Shown here: one piece after another, positions 53,861 through 64,000 of the stretch
Layout of the letters: each line of letters starts with the position of its first letter
Position numbering within the stretch: position 1 is the stretch's first letter
Assembly (NCBI GenBank): GCA_964036295.1
Contig: OZ038463.1
Span: forward strand, 29,127,069-29,191,068
Length of the DNA: 64,000 nucleotides
From: Plumapathes pennacea
Taxonomy: Eukaryota > Cnidaria > Anthozoa > Antipatharia > Myriopathidae
Direction: 5' to 3'
The notes under the pieces: generated by a model
What the model saw: the letters and a program-made list of their open reading frames with translations, nothing else
Databases searched by the model: none
Told to the model about the DNA's origin: nothing
Translations under genes and position numbers: made by a program

Positions 53861-54320
53861 CTTTAATGCTTTTGGAACTGAAATAAAAGTCTTGTTCATG
53901 CTGCTCGCTTTGCAGTAAGATTTATTTTCGCTGAACTGTAAGTATAACAAGACTGGTTTTGCCAGTGAGCTCGTGGCGCTCTGTAACAAATATAAAATTG
54001 AGAACGACGAATGTAACACCCGACGAGTTTACATTATTATTGCGGTTTTGTTCACAGCGTGTTGAGTCATTTGTGACAAAGCAGTAAAATGTCAGGTGTA
54101 AAATCCTGCCTCTCTACTCGTGGCTCGGATGACCACGTAAATGGCGGTCCCATCGCTAGATAAAGAACCACGGGGACGTAAGAGAACCATTGAGGACGCA
54201 ACCAGATCTCCAGCAGTGACCACCAAATGGGCACACTTAAATTGGAGCCTGACGCTCTGTTGCATGTGTAAGCCTGACCACTTCGAGTGGTAGAAGTGGT
54301 ATAAATCATAAACCATAAAT

Positions 54321-54485
54321 CATTCCGACGAAAACGGAAATTATTAAGATAAACAAGCACGTCAGATACCACCCGCCCCTATATAAAAATAGCTCCCAAA
54401 ATAGTATAAAATACGCAGATACGAACAGCGAGATCAAACAAGACTGAAGACTTGGTTGACGTTGTTACTCGTTTTACAAGTTTTG
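54321..54485 (+). promoter_or_regulatory. Promoter and noncoding exon 1 of the intact crystallin gene (copy F)
   Basis: Two TATA-like boxes lie at about 54,380-54,393 (CTATATAAAAATAG) and 54,402-54,413 (AGTATAAAATAC). They are followed by a conserved leader (AACAGCGAGATCAAACAAG, then ACTGAAGACTTGG) that ends at a consensus donor, TTTTG|GTAAGT, at 54,485/54,486. The matching acceptor CTTTACAG is at 55,078, three bases before the coding ATG, so this leader is read as a noncoding first exon. The same block occurs six more times in the window, which argues that it is a functional unit. The transcription start is not determined. Confidence 0.65.
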
Positions 54486-55081
54486 GTAAGTGAAGCACAG
54501 AACCAGCAGCGTATATTCCAGTCGTTTCGTAGAATCATTTTGAGTGCACAGATACGCATATCAGTGGGGGATGATATATTGGAAGAAAGATAGAATATGA
54601 GAAATAACTAGTGTCCCGACAAAGCACTTTCTGGTTACTATTTTTTGGCTTTCGTACCATTGTAAATTCTGCTTCGATTCAAGGGACCGTGTTGCAAGGT
54701 GATTTGGACGGAACATAGCAAACATGACTTTCTGATAACTTTTTTATGGCTTTCACCTATAAAGTGCGGTTCGAGTCTAGGTGTAATTTCTTGGTGTACA
54801 TAGAATTTAGGAGATTTGAACTTGAACATAGCAAATGCATGACTCTCTGATAATTGTTTTAATGATTGTTTCTTCGTATATTTGTGTGACTGTCGCTGTT
54901 TAGCGTGTAGTTTTCAAGAGTAAGTATTGTACTAAAACATAGTATTCCATCTTGAAACCGTTAAATTAACTATAGTGTGTACTGTGTCGATGTCAATAGC
55001 TCGTAGCTATAGTTAGTTTGATGGTTCTTTTGATCTTCTTTGAGTGCTTGATTCAAACAGCTGTTACTTTCTTTACAGAAC

Positions 55082-55740
55082 ATGTCTAGTGTCAAGCTAT
55101 CTACAAGCGTTAACGGTCCGAGTAAGACATTTGCAAGCTCTGTTGAAGATCTGCAGAGCTCTCAGACTTACAAGTTCGCATCGGTTATCAGCGGAATTTG
55201 GATTTTCTACACCGGGCCAAACTTCAACAGCGAGCTGCCTTCTCCCAAACAAAGCAACATCAAGATTTTAATGCAAGGCTCCAGTTCTGTTGATATATCT
55301 TCCGTGAATGGCTCCATGTACCCGGTACCAATGGATATGGGGGGACTGGCGTTGTTTGAGCAAGAGTACTTTGGAGGAGCGCGCAAGGTAAATGGAACAA
55401 CATCTGACTCTCCCTGTCGGAACTAAATCTTACTTTCCATGTAAACGATAACGAGTCTCAGAATGCGATCTTTTTTAGTTGAATTCAATAACTCTTGGGG
55501 ATGTTTAACTGACTCTTCTCTCCTACCACCTTGCAGGTTTTCCACGAGGCTTCCCCGACTTTGTCTGGTGGCCCTTATAATTCAGCCTTTGTGCTGGGTG
55601 AAAGTCAGTCATGGAATATATACTCTGACGTCAATTATGGAGGTGTGAGTGTGCCTTTAAGCCCAACAACTGAAGGGTATCCCACTCTCAAAGCCATGAA
55701 ATTTCAAAACGAAACCATTAAGAGCATCCGTACTGAGTAA
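55082..55740 (+). CDS. Beta/gamma-crystallin-like protein, intact two-domain gene
   Basis: Two coding exons, 55082-55387 and 55537-55740, joined in phase 0; 169 residues and TAA. The product has no signal peptide or membrane segment. Two Greek-key-type halves are visible: an N-terminal one with WIFYTGPNFNSEL (residues ~40-52) and a C-terminal one with LALFEQEYFGGARK (~89-102) and WNIYSDVNYGGVSVPL, the aromatic-x-x-x-x-(F/Y)-x-G pattern of beta/gamma-crystallin motifs. It ends NETIKSIRTE, matching the usual terminal strand. A noncoding first exon (ending 54,485) and 593-nt intron precede it; acceptor CTTTACAG|AACATG fixes the start. A candidate poly(A) signal ATTAAA lies at 55,942. Family members are compact structural or calcium-binding proteins; a specific role here is unknown. 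Best-preserved member of the local cluster. Confidence 0.85.
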
Positions 55741-56379
55741 TCATGAAACAGGACTACGGCCGCAAGAAGGGTTATTATAGAGCCAGTAGTTTTAGGTTTT
55801 GACGTTTCACTGAAAACCCGGCTTGAACTGATTTAATGTTACACTGGCCGTTGAAACTTTTTCCTGTATTAATGGATCTGAAATAGAAAGTGAAATACAG
55901 AAAAGCAAGGAAAAACATGCACCTGTATTGTTAGCAACATAATTAAAGCTTTGTGATTTGTCATTCCGCGCTGTAGTGTTGCCAGCATTGCATATTATCC
56001 CTCGGGCGTACATGCAAAGTCAAATCCCCCCCCCCCGTACACCTTAATGGGAGGGGGGGGGGGGAGTGAATGGTACCCCTCCTCAGAGTTTTTGTTGTGT
56101 TGATATATTTTGTATAACTTCTTTTGCCTTTCATTACGTAGCCTGATGTAAATTCTACAAGATGCGGTTATTTTGGCAGTCGTTGCCTCAATGTTGCTTG
56201 TCTTTACAAAAACTTTCTATTTATTTTTTGTGTTGTCGTGAGTGGGGCCGTGCGGTGTTACATATTTTTGTTTCCATGGTAAGAAATTCAATAATCATTT
56301 TAGCCCTTAGTTTGATAGCTACTCATAGAGCCAAGGGCGGAACTTATATGTCTCTTAGTCCTGCACGTACTTATTGTAA

Positions 56380-56835
56380 ACAAGCCCCCCCCCCCCCACC
56401 TGCGGGGAGGGGGGGAACTCATCATAGTTTTTGGTGGGAGTGTGCCGCCCGGTCCTGAAAACCCTTAGCCTAATTCAGAACAAAATATCAAATTTTTTAT
56501 ACCCTTTTTCAGACCTAACTTCAAATCTGTATACCCTGATTTCAGACCTTGTTCAGAGATATTTTTTCTTTTGCAACATTCCGCCCGGTAATTTCTTCCA
56601 TTTTGCCGTACAATGTCCGCGGCGACACATTTCTGTTAAAATCATACCTATCCCAGACCAAAAAGACAAGTCGATACCCTCTTTCAGATCAAAAAGGCAA
56701 AATCTATACCCTAGTTCAGACTTAAAATACTTGAAAACGATACCTTTGGCATGGGGCGGCACATACCTATATGGCTCATATATGCGAGTACTCCCTCCTC
56801 CTCCCTCCCCCACCCACCCCTCCACCCCCCCAGGA
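56380..56835. repeat. Inserted repeat with GTATACCC/CAGAC-rich body
   Basis: C-rich and G-rich ends surround a body of ATACCCT...TTCAGAC repeats and GGGGCGGCACATACC. A related fragment (GCTGCCCCTAAGGGTATC, GAAATAGGGTATAGATTTTG) is at 10,440-10,555 in reverse orientation. Confidence 0.6.
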
Positions 56836-56873
56836 AACAAGCTCATGCTCATCGGTGATACGTGGCTCAAAAC

Positions 56874-56875
56874 AT

Positions 56876-56911
<36 letters not shown>
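56874..56911. repeat. (TAC)n microsatellite
   Basis: About 12 units inside the 570-bp repeat; shorter versions occur at the same site in other copies, so the array itself is variable. Confidence 0.9.
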
Positions 56912-56912
<1 letters not shown>

Positions 56913-58214
56913 GATGAAATAAGTAACGATGAATCTCTTCGTTAGCCACATCCTGGCGGTCACACGGACTTTTGTCATATTTTATAGCTGCTCAAAATTT
57001 GAAACGATGAAAACTGAGTGCTAACAACTCTTGTTCTTTCATTTAAAGCACGCTAAGTATGCTTGACTTCTAATTAATGTTTTTTCCTGCGTCTACTGTT
57101 AACTTCATAGTGCAAACCATTCTTTGACAGAAGAAGCAGGCTTCAAAAAATGAACAGATCTTATTTACGCAAACATCATTCAGTCCTCACTGTTGCTTGC
57201 CTCTACGAAAACTTTCTGTTTATTTTTTGTGTTGTCGTGAGTTGTGCCGTGCGGTGCTACATATTTTTGTTTCCAAGGAAAGAAATTCAATAATTATTTT
57301 AGCCCTGTATTTAGTTTGATAGCTATTCATAGCCAATGGCAGAACTTCTATAATGCCTCGAAGACAATGGAAAATATTGGATGCTCTTATCCTGCACGTA
57401 TACATTGTAAACGAGCTCATGCCGTCAGTGGTACGTGGGTACTACTCCACTGATAAAACAAGTAACGATGAATCTCTTCGTTAGACACATCCTGGCAGTC
57501 ACAAAGATTTTTTTCATTTATTTTTCATTATTTACAGTTGCTCAAAATTAGAAACGATGACGAAGTGCTAACAACTTTTGTTCTTTCTCGCAAAACACGC
57601 TAAGTATGCTTGGCTTCTCATTGTTTCTTAGTGCCTCCAATGTTCACATCATAGTGCAAACCACTCTTTGACAGAAGAAGCAGGCTTAAAAGATAATCTT
57701 TTTTAAATGTCGAGATTCTGTTCTATAATGCTTTTGGACTGTGGACTGAAATGAAACTCTTGTGCTGTTCGCTTTCCAGAAATATATATTTTCGCTAACT
57801 ATAAGTGTATAATAAGAACTATAAGTATAACTGACAAGACCGGTTGCCAGTGAGCTCGTGGCGCTCTGTAACAAATATATAATTGAAAGCGAGGAAGTAA
57901 CACGAGACTTTTTTACAATATTGTTGCGGTTTTGTTCATAGCGTGTTCAGTCCATTTGTGACAAGGCAGTGAAGTTTGAGTTGTAAAAACCTGGCTTTCT
58001 ACTCGTGGCTCGGATGACCACGGAAATGGCGGCCCCGTCTCTAGATAAAGAACTACGGGGACGTAAAGGAACCACCGAGGACGTAACTAAACCTCTAGCA
58101 GTGGCCACCCTCAAGTGCTACCAAATGGGCACACTTAAATTGAAGCCTGACGCTCTGTTGTGTGAGCCTGACCACTTCGAGTAGTACAAGCAGTATAAAT
58201 CATAAACCATAAAT

Positions 58215-58379
58215 CATTTCGACGAAAACGGAAATTATTAAGGTAAACAAGCACGCCAGATATTACCCGCCCGTATTTAAAACTAACCCCCCAAATAGTA
58301 TAAAATACGCAGATATGAACAGCGAGACCACAAACTCAATGCCGAAGACTTGGTTGACGGTGTTATTCAAGTTTTGCAG
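58215..58379 (+). promoter_or_regulatory. Crystallin promoter and noncoding exon 1, copy G
   Basis: Same block as at 54,321-54,485: GTAAACAAGCACG, a TATA-like AATAGTATAAAATACG at ~58,294-58,309, the leader GAACAGCGAGACCACAAAC, and a donor TTTTGCAG|GTGAGA at 58,379/58,380. The donor differs from the GTAAGT of the other copies by a short insertion. It lies upstream of the broken exon at 59,210. Confidence 0.55.
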
Positions 58380-59209
58380 GTGAGACGCAGAACCAGCGGA
58401 CAATGAATAATATAGAAGCATCGCCAGAAATTCCGGACATTTTGCGTCCACGATTGCTTCCGGTCTTTCCCAGCGGCGTGCGGTATGAGCATGCGCTATT
58501 CACACATTCAACATTGTTACGTACTTTGCCTCAGTGGGGTGGGGGAGGGATGAGTTTCTCCGGTTCAAAAGGAGACTGCTACGTTTAGGAGACGTGCCGC
58601 TGAACGACCTAGTTGAAATTAGCTTTCGTTTGGTGCAATTTTCATGCGATTTGGAGCTTCCCAGCCCAAAATATCAACATCCGAAGTCAGCGTATTTCAC
58701 GGGAGGTATTCGCCATGGCTGGCTGTGAACTGCAAATTCAAACACAAAAAGTACACATCGAATTTGCTTCAGGGGACTGACTGAGGTTTCACAGGAGATG
58801 TTCAATCCTTCGACAATCAGGTACGGGGTAGACATTTTGCGTTGTACCCAAGGCTCTTGTATTAAATGCAGCTTAAAAAGTGACAGTAGCCGGTTTTGAG
58901 CGTATTCTTCTATCAATCCCTTCTTACGTCGGCCGAAATTTTAAATTCAAAAAAGTACACATCGAATTTTACCGGAGATAAATATTTTTTGTACTGTTGT
59001 GTTTAGGAAGCTTTCCTCTTCCGAATGCTGCCCAGACATTTTTACGAATCCCAGCATTTTGAGGACTATACCATATCGCAGTTGTATGATCACACTAGAT
59101 AAAAATATATTTATAAAAGTTAACTTTGAAGAATGTGAATAAATCTTTTGGTTGAATTCAATAACTCTTGGGGATGTTTAACTGACTTTTCTCTGCTACC
59201 CCCTTCCAG

Positions 59210-59413
59210 GTTTTCCACGAGGCTTGCCCGGCTTTGCCTGGAGGCCCTTATAATTCAGCCTTTGTCGGGTCAAAACCAGTCATGGAATATATACTCTGAC
59301 GTCAATTATGGAGGTGTGAGTGTGCCTTTAAACTCAACAACTGAAGGGTATCCCACTCTCAAACCCATGAAATTTCAAAACGAAACCTGATTAAGAGCAT
59401 CCGTACTGAGTAA
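59210..59413 (+). pseudogene. Beta/gamma-crystallin exon 2 relic, frameshifted (copy G)
   Basis: Closely related over its whole length to exon 2 of the intact gene (55,537-55,740), with the acceptor TTCCAG retained. Two bases are missing near 59,264-59,276 (FVLGESQSW region), which brings a stop TGA soon after WNIYS is read out of frame. Two bases are gained near 59,388-59,391, just before IKSIRTE. The two changes cancel, so total length stays 204 nt, but about 40 codons between them are out of frame. The coding exon 1 expected between 58,380 and 59,200 is absent apart from a short ELPSPK-like trace near 58,655. The poly(A)-type ATTAAA at 59,604 is retained. A dead copy. Confidence 0.82.
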
Positions 59414-59639
59414 TCATGAAACAGAACTACGGCCGCAAGAAGGGATATATAGTAATAGTCAGTAGACGAAGGTTTTGACGCTTCATTGAAAACCCTTGAT
59501 GTCACACCGGCCGTTGAAACTTTTCCTATATCAGTGGATCTGAAATAGAAAGTGCTGTACAGAAAGCAAGTAAGATCGTGCACCTGTATTGCTAGCAAAC
59601 ATAATTAAAGCTCTAATTTTTCTTGCCTATCATTACGTA

Positions 59640-61478
59640 GGCTGGTGTAAATTACACGCGGTACGGCTAAGGGACTGCTGGGGATCGATGACGTCATCCA
59701 AAATGGAGTCTGGTTTCAAACGAGAACCAAACAAATAGTAGCTCTACAGGATCACACTCCTTTTTCCGGCATGAAATTGTTTTCAAAAGCGTCGGTCATA
59801 TCATCTCACGTTTTTACATTGCAAAGGGGGATGGGGGAGCCTAAAGCCCAAGTGTTTCAACAGTTTCGGCGGGGATTGCAGCTGCTTCCTGATTAGAACT
59901 AAAACGACAAAAAGCAAAACAAAACATGTTTGGCTAAAAATACGTCAAATTGTGTTTAAAAATATCGTAAATGCTCTAATAAGCCCCCAGATATAAGGTC
60001 AGTTATTTGACTCCAAGTCTAAATGCTCTAAGAGCTACAAAAAGGATATTAAGAAATTTGATGAAACCATGGCATTTCGAAAGGGCCGGGTAGTCGGAAA
60101 ATCAAAAAAGCAAAAATTTTGGGCTTTTTGCATTTCATTCTACTTATAGATTTGCTAATCGAGGTATGGACAACGGGGGGGGCGCATTACGGTTTCCTGC
60201 GAGCGATGAAAAAAGCGCTGAGAATCTTCTGGGCGCATGGCGAGGTTTACTGGCTTGCGTTTTGACAGAAAGCACGTTTAGACAAAAAGTTCGCGCACTG
60301 CATTCTGTCAAGATGTAACTTTACTATTCAACAATATATTAAACCACAATGTCCCACAAAGTCATACGTTGAGTTTTTACTTTTTGTACAAAATAACAAA
60401 AACTATGATATAGGACTTCGTGCAATTTGGCCAACTATGTACGTCATATAACAGATAATATAGTGCTTCTACAATAAAGCCACCTGAGTAAGTGAACCTT
60501 CTCCACGGCACGCAAACTCTTCACATGGCAGACACTTTATAAAACACGACGGTAGCGATACATTTCCAAAGGGCGCTCAAGGAAGTTAAGGCAAGGCAAG
60601 TATAAATGTTCCAGTGTAAACAGTGCTAGCTTAAGGAAACCTAAATGTAAGGAAACTTTGCCTTGCAAATCTTCCCTCTTCTTCTATATATAGTGGGGTG
60701 TAAGACCCTAAGTCTCAAGGGATCTAATACCACTATTTCTAAGATTATACCAGGTTGCTGAATGCTTCTATGAAGTTTACTGTTTGAATAATTTGGCCTG
60801 ACAATTCCCTTGCAATATAAACACACGATGTGGAGATAAAGATTCTCCAAGAACGTTGTGCTGTGTGGGAATCCCTTGGTTCGGTGAGTCCGTAAAGAGC
60901 TTCACGTCACGCCACTTGGGCTTCTGCTTTCCTTTGTTCTACCCAGTTCTTAAACACCATACTGTAAAACAACAACAACAACAACAAAAGCAAAAAACAA
61001 AAAACAACAACAACAACAACAACAACAAAGACACGCATTAGGGTTGGGTTGGGTGGCGGCTCTCAACTGTGGTGATCTTTAAGCCGTATGATCGGAAAAG
61101 GTTTCCTCAGTAGCCAGCGAACAGGCTCCGTTGGCTCGGAATGGAAGTTTAACTACAGTTTTAATACCCTTCCACATCCAAACTACTAGGTACTACTGGG
61201 TACGCGGTACGCGGTGAAACTGTGCTACGCATAGGCTACGCGGTACGCGGTCAGTTATGCATACAATTACACCTCGTTCTTTGAATAATTTTATTCACTG
61301 CGTGTACCGCGTGCCGCCTAGCTTACTTGTGTAGATATTTGTGTCAAGCCCTACCCCTCCCATCCCCGGGGAGGAATATCCCTAGGATGAAAAGAGCAGG
61401 TTAGGAATCCTAAATGGTCAGGTGACCAACTGATACAGACTCGAGTGTTTGCGACCACAACCTGAAGAACGCTTTAAG
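59640..61478. other. Intergenic / presumed 3' flank of the TOX-like gene
   Basis: No coding region supported. Contains (AAC)n at 60,966-61,028 and an inverted GCGGTACGCGGT/ACCGCGTGCCGC-type repeat at 61,200-61,315. The left part may include trailing sequence of the broken crystallin unit. Confidence 0.5.
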
Positions 61479-64000
61479 TTAGGCAGATAATGTAGTAGAA
61501 GCATGCATGGTGCCATTGTACCTGCAGTGTTTGACGATGCATTCGTTACTGCAGTACTGGGTGCCCCGATCCTTTGTTGTTCGAGCTGGCATGCTGCAGC
61601 CTTCTCGTACACAAAGTCGCTGACTGATGGGGTTTATTGACATCTTGCTTTTCTTCTGTTAAAAAAAAAAAAAAAAACAAAAAAAAACAACAACAATTAT
61701 TAATTATTATTTAAGTGACTTTGGACCCCTCGTGTCTTTCAAACCCCACCAATGAAATGAATGACGCTGTATAAACAAGCTTCTTATTTAAAAAGATTAT
61801 AACTTATATATTGTTGAGATTTCTTGAACACACTTTCCATCGGAAAATTCAGAAATGATGGCGTTTCCCCACACCAGCTATCTCTTCTCCAAAGTTAAAC
61901 TAATTTCAAATTGATTTGATTCCGGTTTTGCTGATGTTACTCCTCCGGCTTTGGTTTTGGAAATTCAGTTGAAAACCATTCTAAGAGAAGTCATACCCAA
62001 GGAGCTGTTTACATGAAATGTGACCAGATTAAAAAAAAAAAAAAAAAAAAAAAAACAGACCTTGGATTTCAAAGAGCCATCTGTTGATCCAGTTTTCTTG
62101 CTCTTGGTTCCTGGCAGGACTGTTGTCGCTTTGCCAGCGACAACTGTGGGGGTGGTGGAAGATAGACTTTCTGTTGTAGACTGCGGCATTGCAGCTGGGC
62201 TGCCGTTGCTGGGGGGAACTGTTTGGGATTCACTGAGTGCTGGTGCACTGCCGGGTATCTCTGTTTTCCTTTGTTTAGGTGGTGCTCCCTGTGGAAGAGA
62301 CAAAGATGTCTACATACTGCACTATAACACAAGAAATACTGATTACATAATAACATTTATTACACGACTTCACATTTTTTAAAGTGCAACTAAAGGCCAA
62401 AAGGAGGGAAACTTTGGGAGCGTATTGTACTAGTCAGGAACCAGAACAACTGGTTTATTAGCTTCCGTGATAAATTATCGAAAGCAAAGTTTGCAAACGC
62501 GTCATCTTTTGTGACAAACGTTTAATCCATTTTACGCGGGGCTAAAATGTTTTCCTGCTTCGTTTCTCGTATAATAAACAATTTATTACACGTAAAGTCG
62601 TGCAATACGGCTGTATTTTTACTCATCAGTTTAATTTTTTCTCGCCTGAAGCAGGCTCGTAAAAATACTCCGCCGTATTGCACTCCTTCGCGTGTAATAA
62701 TCCCTTTTAACCTCTAGTCTTAAAGGGGCCCCATCAGCCAATTTAATGTTTTCGTTTACATCTAGAAGTGTATTTTAAAAATCTGGCTGAATTTGGTTTC
62801 CAACACGAAATAACGTAATAAATCAAACGAAAAATAGGCAAGTAGTATAGGTCAAAGAAACTAAAATTCTGCTCAAACGAGTCGGATGGAAGTAGATTGC
62901 TATTCATCTTTGGACTTTTGGGGCCCCTAAACATTCCCCAAGGGGGAGGGGGAGGGGGAGGGTACACCCTGTCACACTGCCTTACCTGCTGCTCAGGGAC
63001 ATGTTGTGCCTTCGTCTCTTCAACTGCCTTTTGGTGCTCTATTCTGGCCTTATTGGCATACATCTACAGAAAGAAAGTACGTAGAGCTCAGTTAGACGCG
63101 GGGTGCACCATTTAAGGGGACCCCCATGGGGAATCTTTATGTGTTAAGTGTACAATGATCTTATTGTAACCAGAGGTATTTCGTATCCTTCAGAGACACA
63201 AAGCAGCATTCCTGACTCAGTTCCTCAACAGTGACTGACACACATACTTGCAGTGGAGTATCCAAGCCCCCAACCCACACTTTATTACACACCCACACAT
63301 AATTATGTTGCGCATGGACAAGTAACCCAGTAACAAGAATACAGACTTGTGGTGGCGGGTATTGCAAGTAAAAATCTGACACTGTATGGTACGAGAGCTA
63401 GAACCAGGATGGCAAATATATCCTATCGCTCTCTTATATACTCCTTTTCCTGCCAAAAATCCATTTTTGCATAACACTAACACTAATCTGCCTAATACAT
63501 TTCGTCTATTTGTTAGGAAATCATTTCCTTTTCCACTCCACTGCGTTCCATTACAAAAGAAATGCCAGTTACTTTTGCAAACATGACATTCATACGTGTA
63601 TACAGTAGAACCTCGCTATTTCGACCTCGGTTATCTCGAACTCCCCGCTACCTCGAACAGAATCCGATTTCCCTCAAAAATAACCTTGGTATAAATTTCC
63701 CTTGGTAGAACCCCGCTATCTCGATCCCCCACTGTCTCGAACTATTTCTCGCTTCCCTTGAGAGTTCGAGATAGCGGGGTTCTACTGTATGAATCAGGTA
63801 AATATTATACCCAAAAAGGTTGGAGCCATCTGGTTTCTGATTGGCTAAATATTCGGGTAAAAATAGCTCAGATAATTTAATTTTTGTACATTGTAACTTG
63901 GCCATTTACATTAGGGAAATATTTGATAATACTGAAAATAGAAACACCATACCTTTTTTTCGTCTTCGCTGAGTTTGTCCCACATGTGGCTAACAATTTT
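61479..64000 (-). CDS. TOX: TOX-like HMG-box protein, C-terminal part (four exons, 5' end outside window)
   Basis: Exons in transcript order: 64000-63953 (open at the window edge), 63063-62986, 62288-62061, 61619-61479; all junctions are phase 0 with GT-AG sites; total 495 nt, 164 residues plus TAA. The first two exons encode the end of an HMG box: KIVSHMWDKLSEDEKK then MYANKARIEHQKAVEE, corresponding to the SKIVASMWD...QVYKKKTEAAKKEY part of TOX proteins. The third exon is a Ser/Thr/Pro-rich linker. The last encodes CVREGCSMPARTTKD and TQYCSNECIVKHCR, the cysteine motif at the C-terminus of TOX-family proteins, which is why TOX is preferred over generic HMG proteins. A nuclear DNA-binding role is inferred from family. 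An additional exon between 62,061 and 61,619 is possible. A poly(A) tract lies 6 bp past the donor at 62,061. Confidence 0.82.
63603..63787. mobile_element. 185-bp pogo/Tc1-mariner-like MITE
   Basis: TA|CAGTAGAACCTCGCTATTTC at the left and GATAGCGGGGTTCTACTG|TA at the right, with TA target duplication. CAGTAGAACC termini are typical of pogo/Tigger-type elements. It lies in an intron of the TOX-like gene. Confidence 0.78.

Larger units (their letters stand above)
56170..57700. repeat. ~570-bp tandem repeat array, right block
   Basis: Same unit as 50,740-53,860 (anchors at about 56,273 and 57,271), resuming on the other side of the intact crystallin gene. The first copy is interrupted by the element at 56,380-56,835. 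Confidence 0.8.

Noticed and set aside
56431..56978. Open frames of 163 and 141 codons with poly-Leu or poly-Ser ends
   Set aside because: They are translations of an inserted repeat and a (TAC)n microsatellite within the 570-bp array.

Overview
This window is animal nuclear DNA, most likely from an anthozoan cnidarian such as a stony coral. The evidence is GT-AG split genes with short exons, long AT-rich introns packed with short inverted-repeat elements (MITEs), many microsatellites, a tRNA-derived SINE, and protein families (MFSD12-like transporters, beta/gamma-crystallins, a TOX-type HMG-box protein) found in metazoans. The assignment to corals is inference; the eukaryotic, metazoan assignment is firm. 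I see no operons, prokaryotic genes or intact transposase or reverse-transcriptase genes.

Region 1 (1-32,903) holds two paralogous MFSD12-like major-facilitator genes arranged tail to tail. Gene 1 (+ strand, 5' end outside the window) was rebuilt here as 15 exons ending at 17,824, with 638 visible residues. Gene 2 (- strand, complete) has 13 exons from 32,903 down to 18,620 and encodes 652 residues. Intron positions and phases match almost throughout, and several exons are identical in length. Both carry an enlarged central loop encoded by repeated phase 1-1 exons. Vertebrate MFSD12 is the lysosome/melanosome cysteine importer, so an endolysosomal transporter role is the best inference. The introns are a graveyard of nonautonomous DNA elements, including a 4-kb foldback element flanked by TTAA, a 450-bp TTAA-flanked MITE, and nested palindromes.

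Region 2 (32,904-37,800) has no gene I can support. It contains a ~620-bp tandem duplication, a diverged third copy, a tRNA-like SINE and a TA microsatellite.

Region 3 (37,800-59,640) is a segmentally duplicated beta/gamma-crystallin-like locus. The same promoter plus noncoding first exon plus splice donor occurs seven times, but only three copies are followed by coding exons. One gene is intact (55,082-55,740, 169 aa). One is fully open except for a single in-frame TAG (47,319-48,207). One is a frameshifted relic lacking coding exon 1 (59,210-59,413). The remaining four are promoter/intron units with no coding sequence. A ~570-bp tandem repeat separates the units. Comparing units exposes clean empty sites for three transposable-element insertions.

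Region 4 (59,640-64,000) is an intergenic stretch followed by the 3' part of a minus-strand TOX-like HMG-box gene (four exons, 61,479-64,000). It is recognised by the end of its HMG box and a conserved cysteine-rich C-terminal motif.
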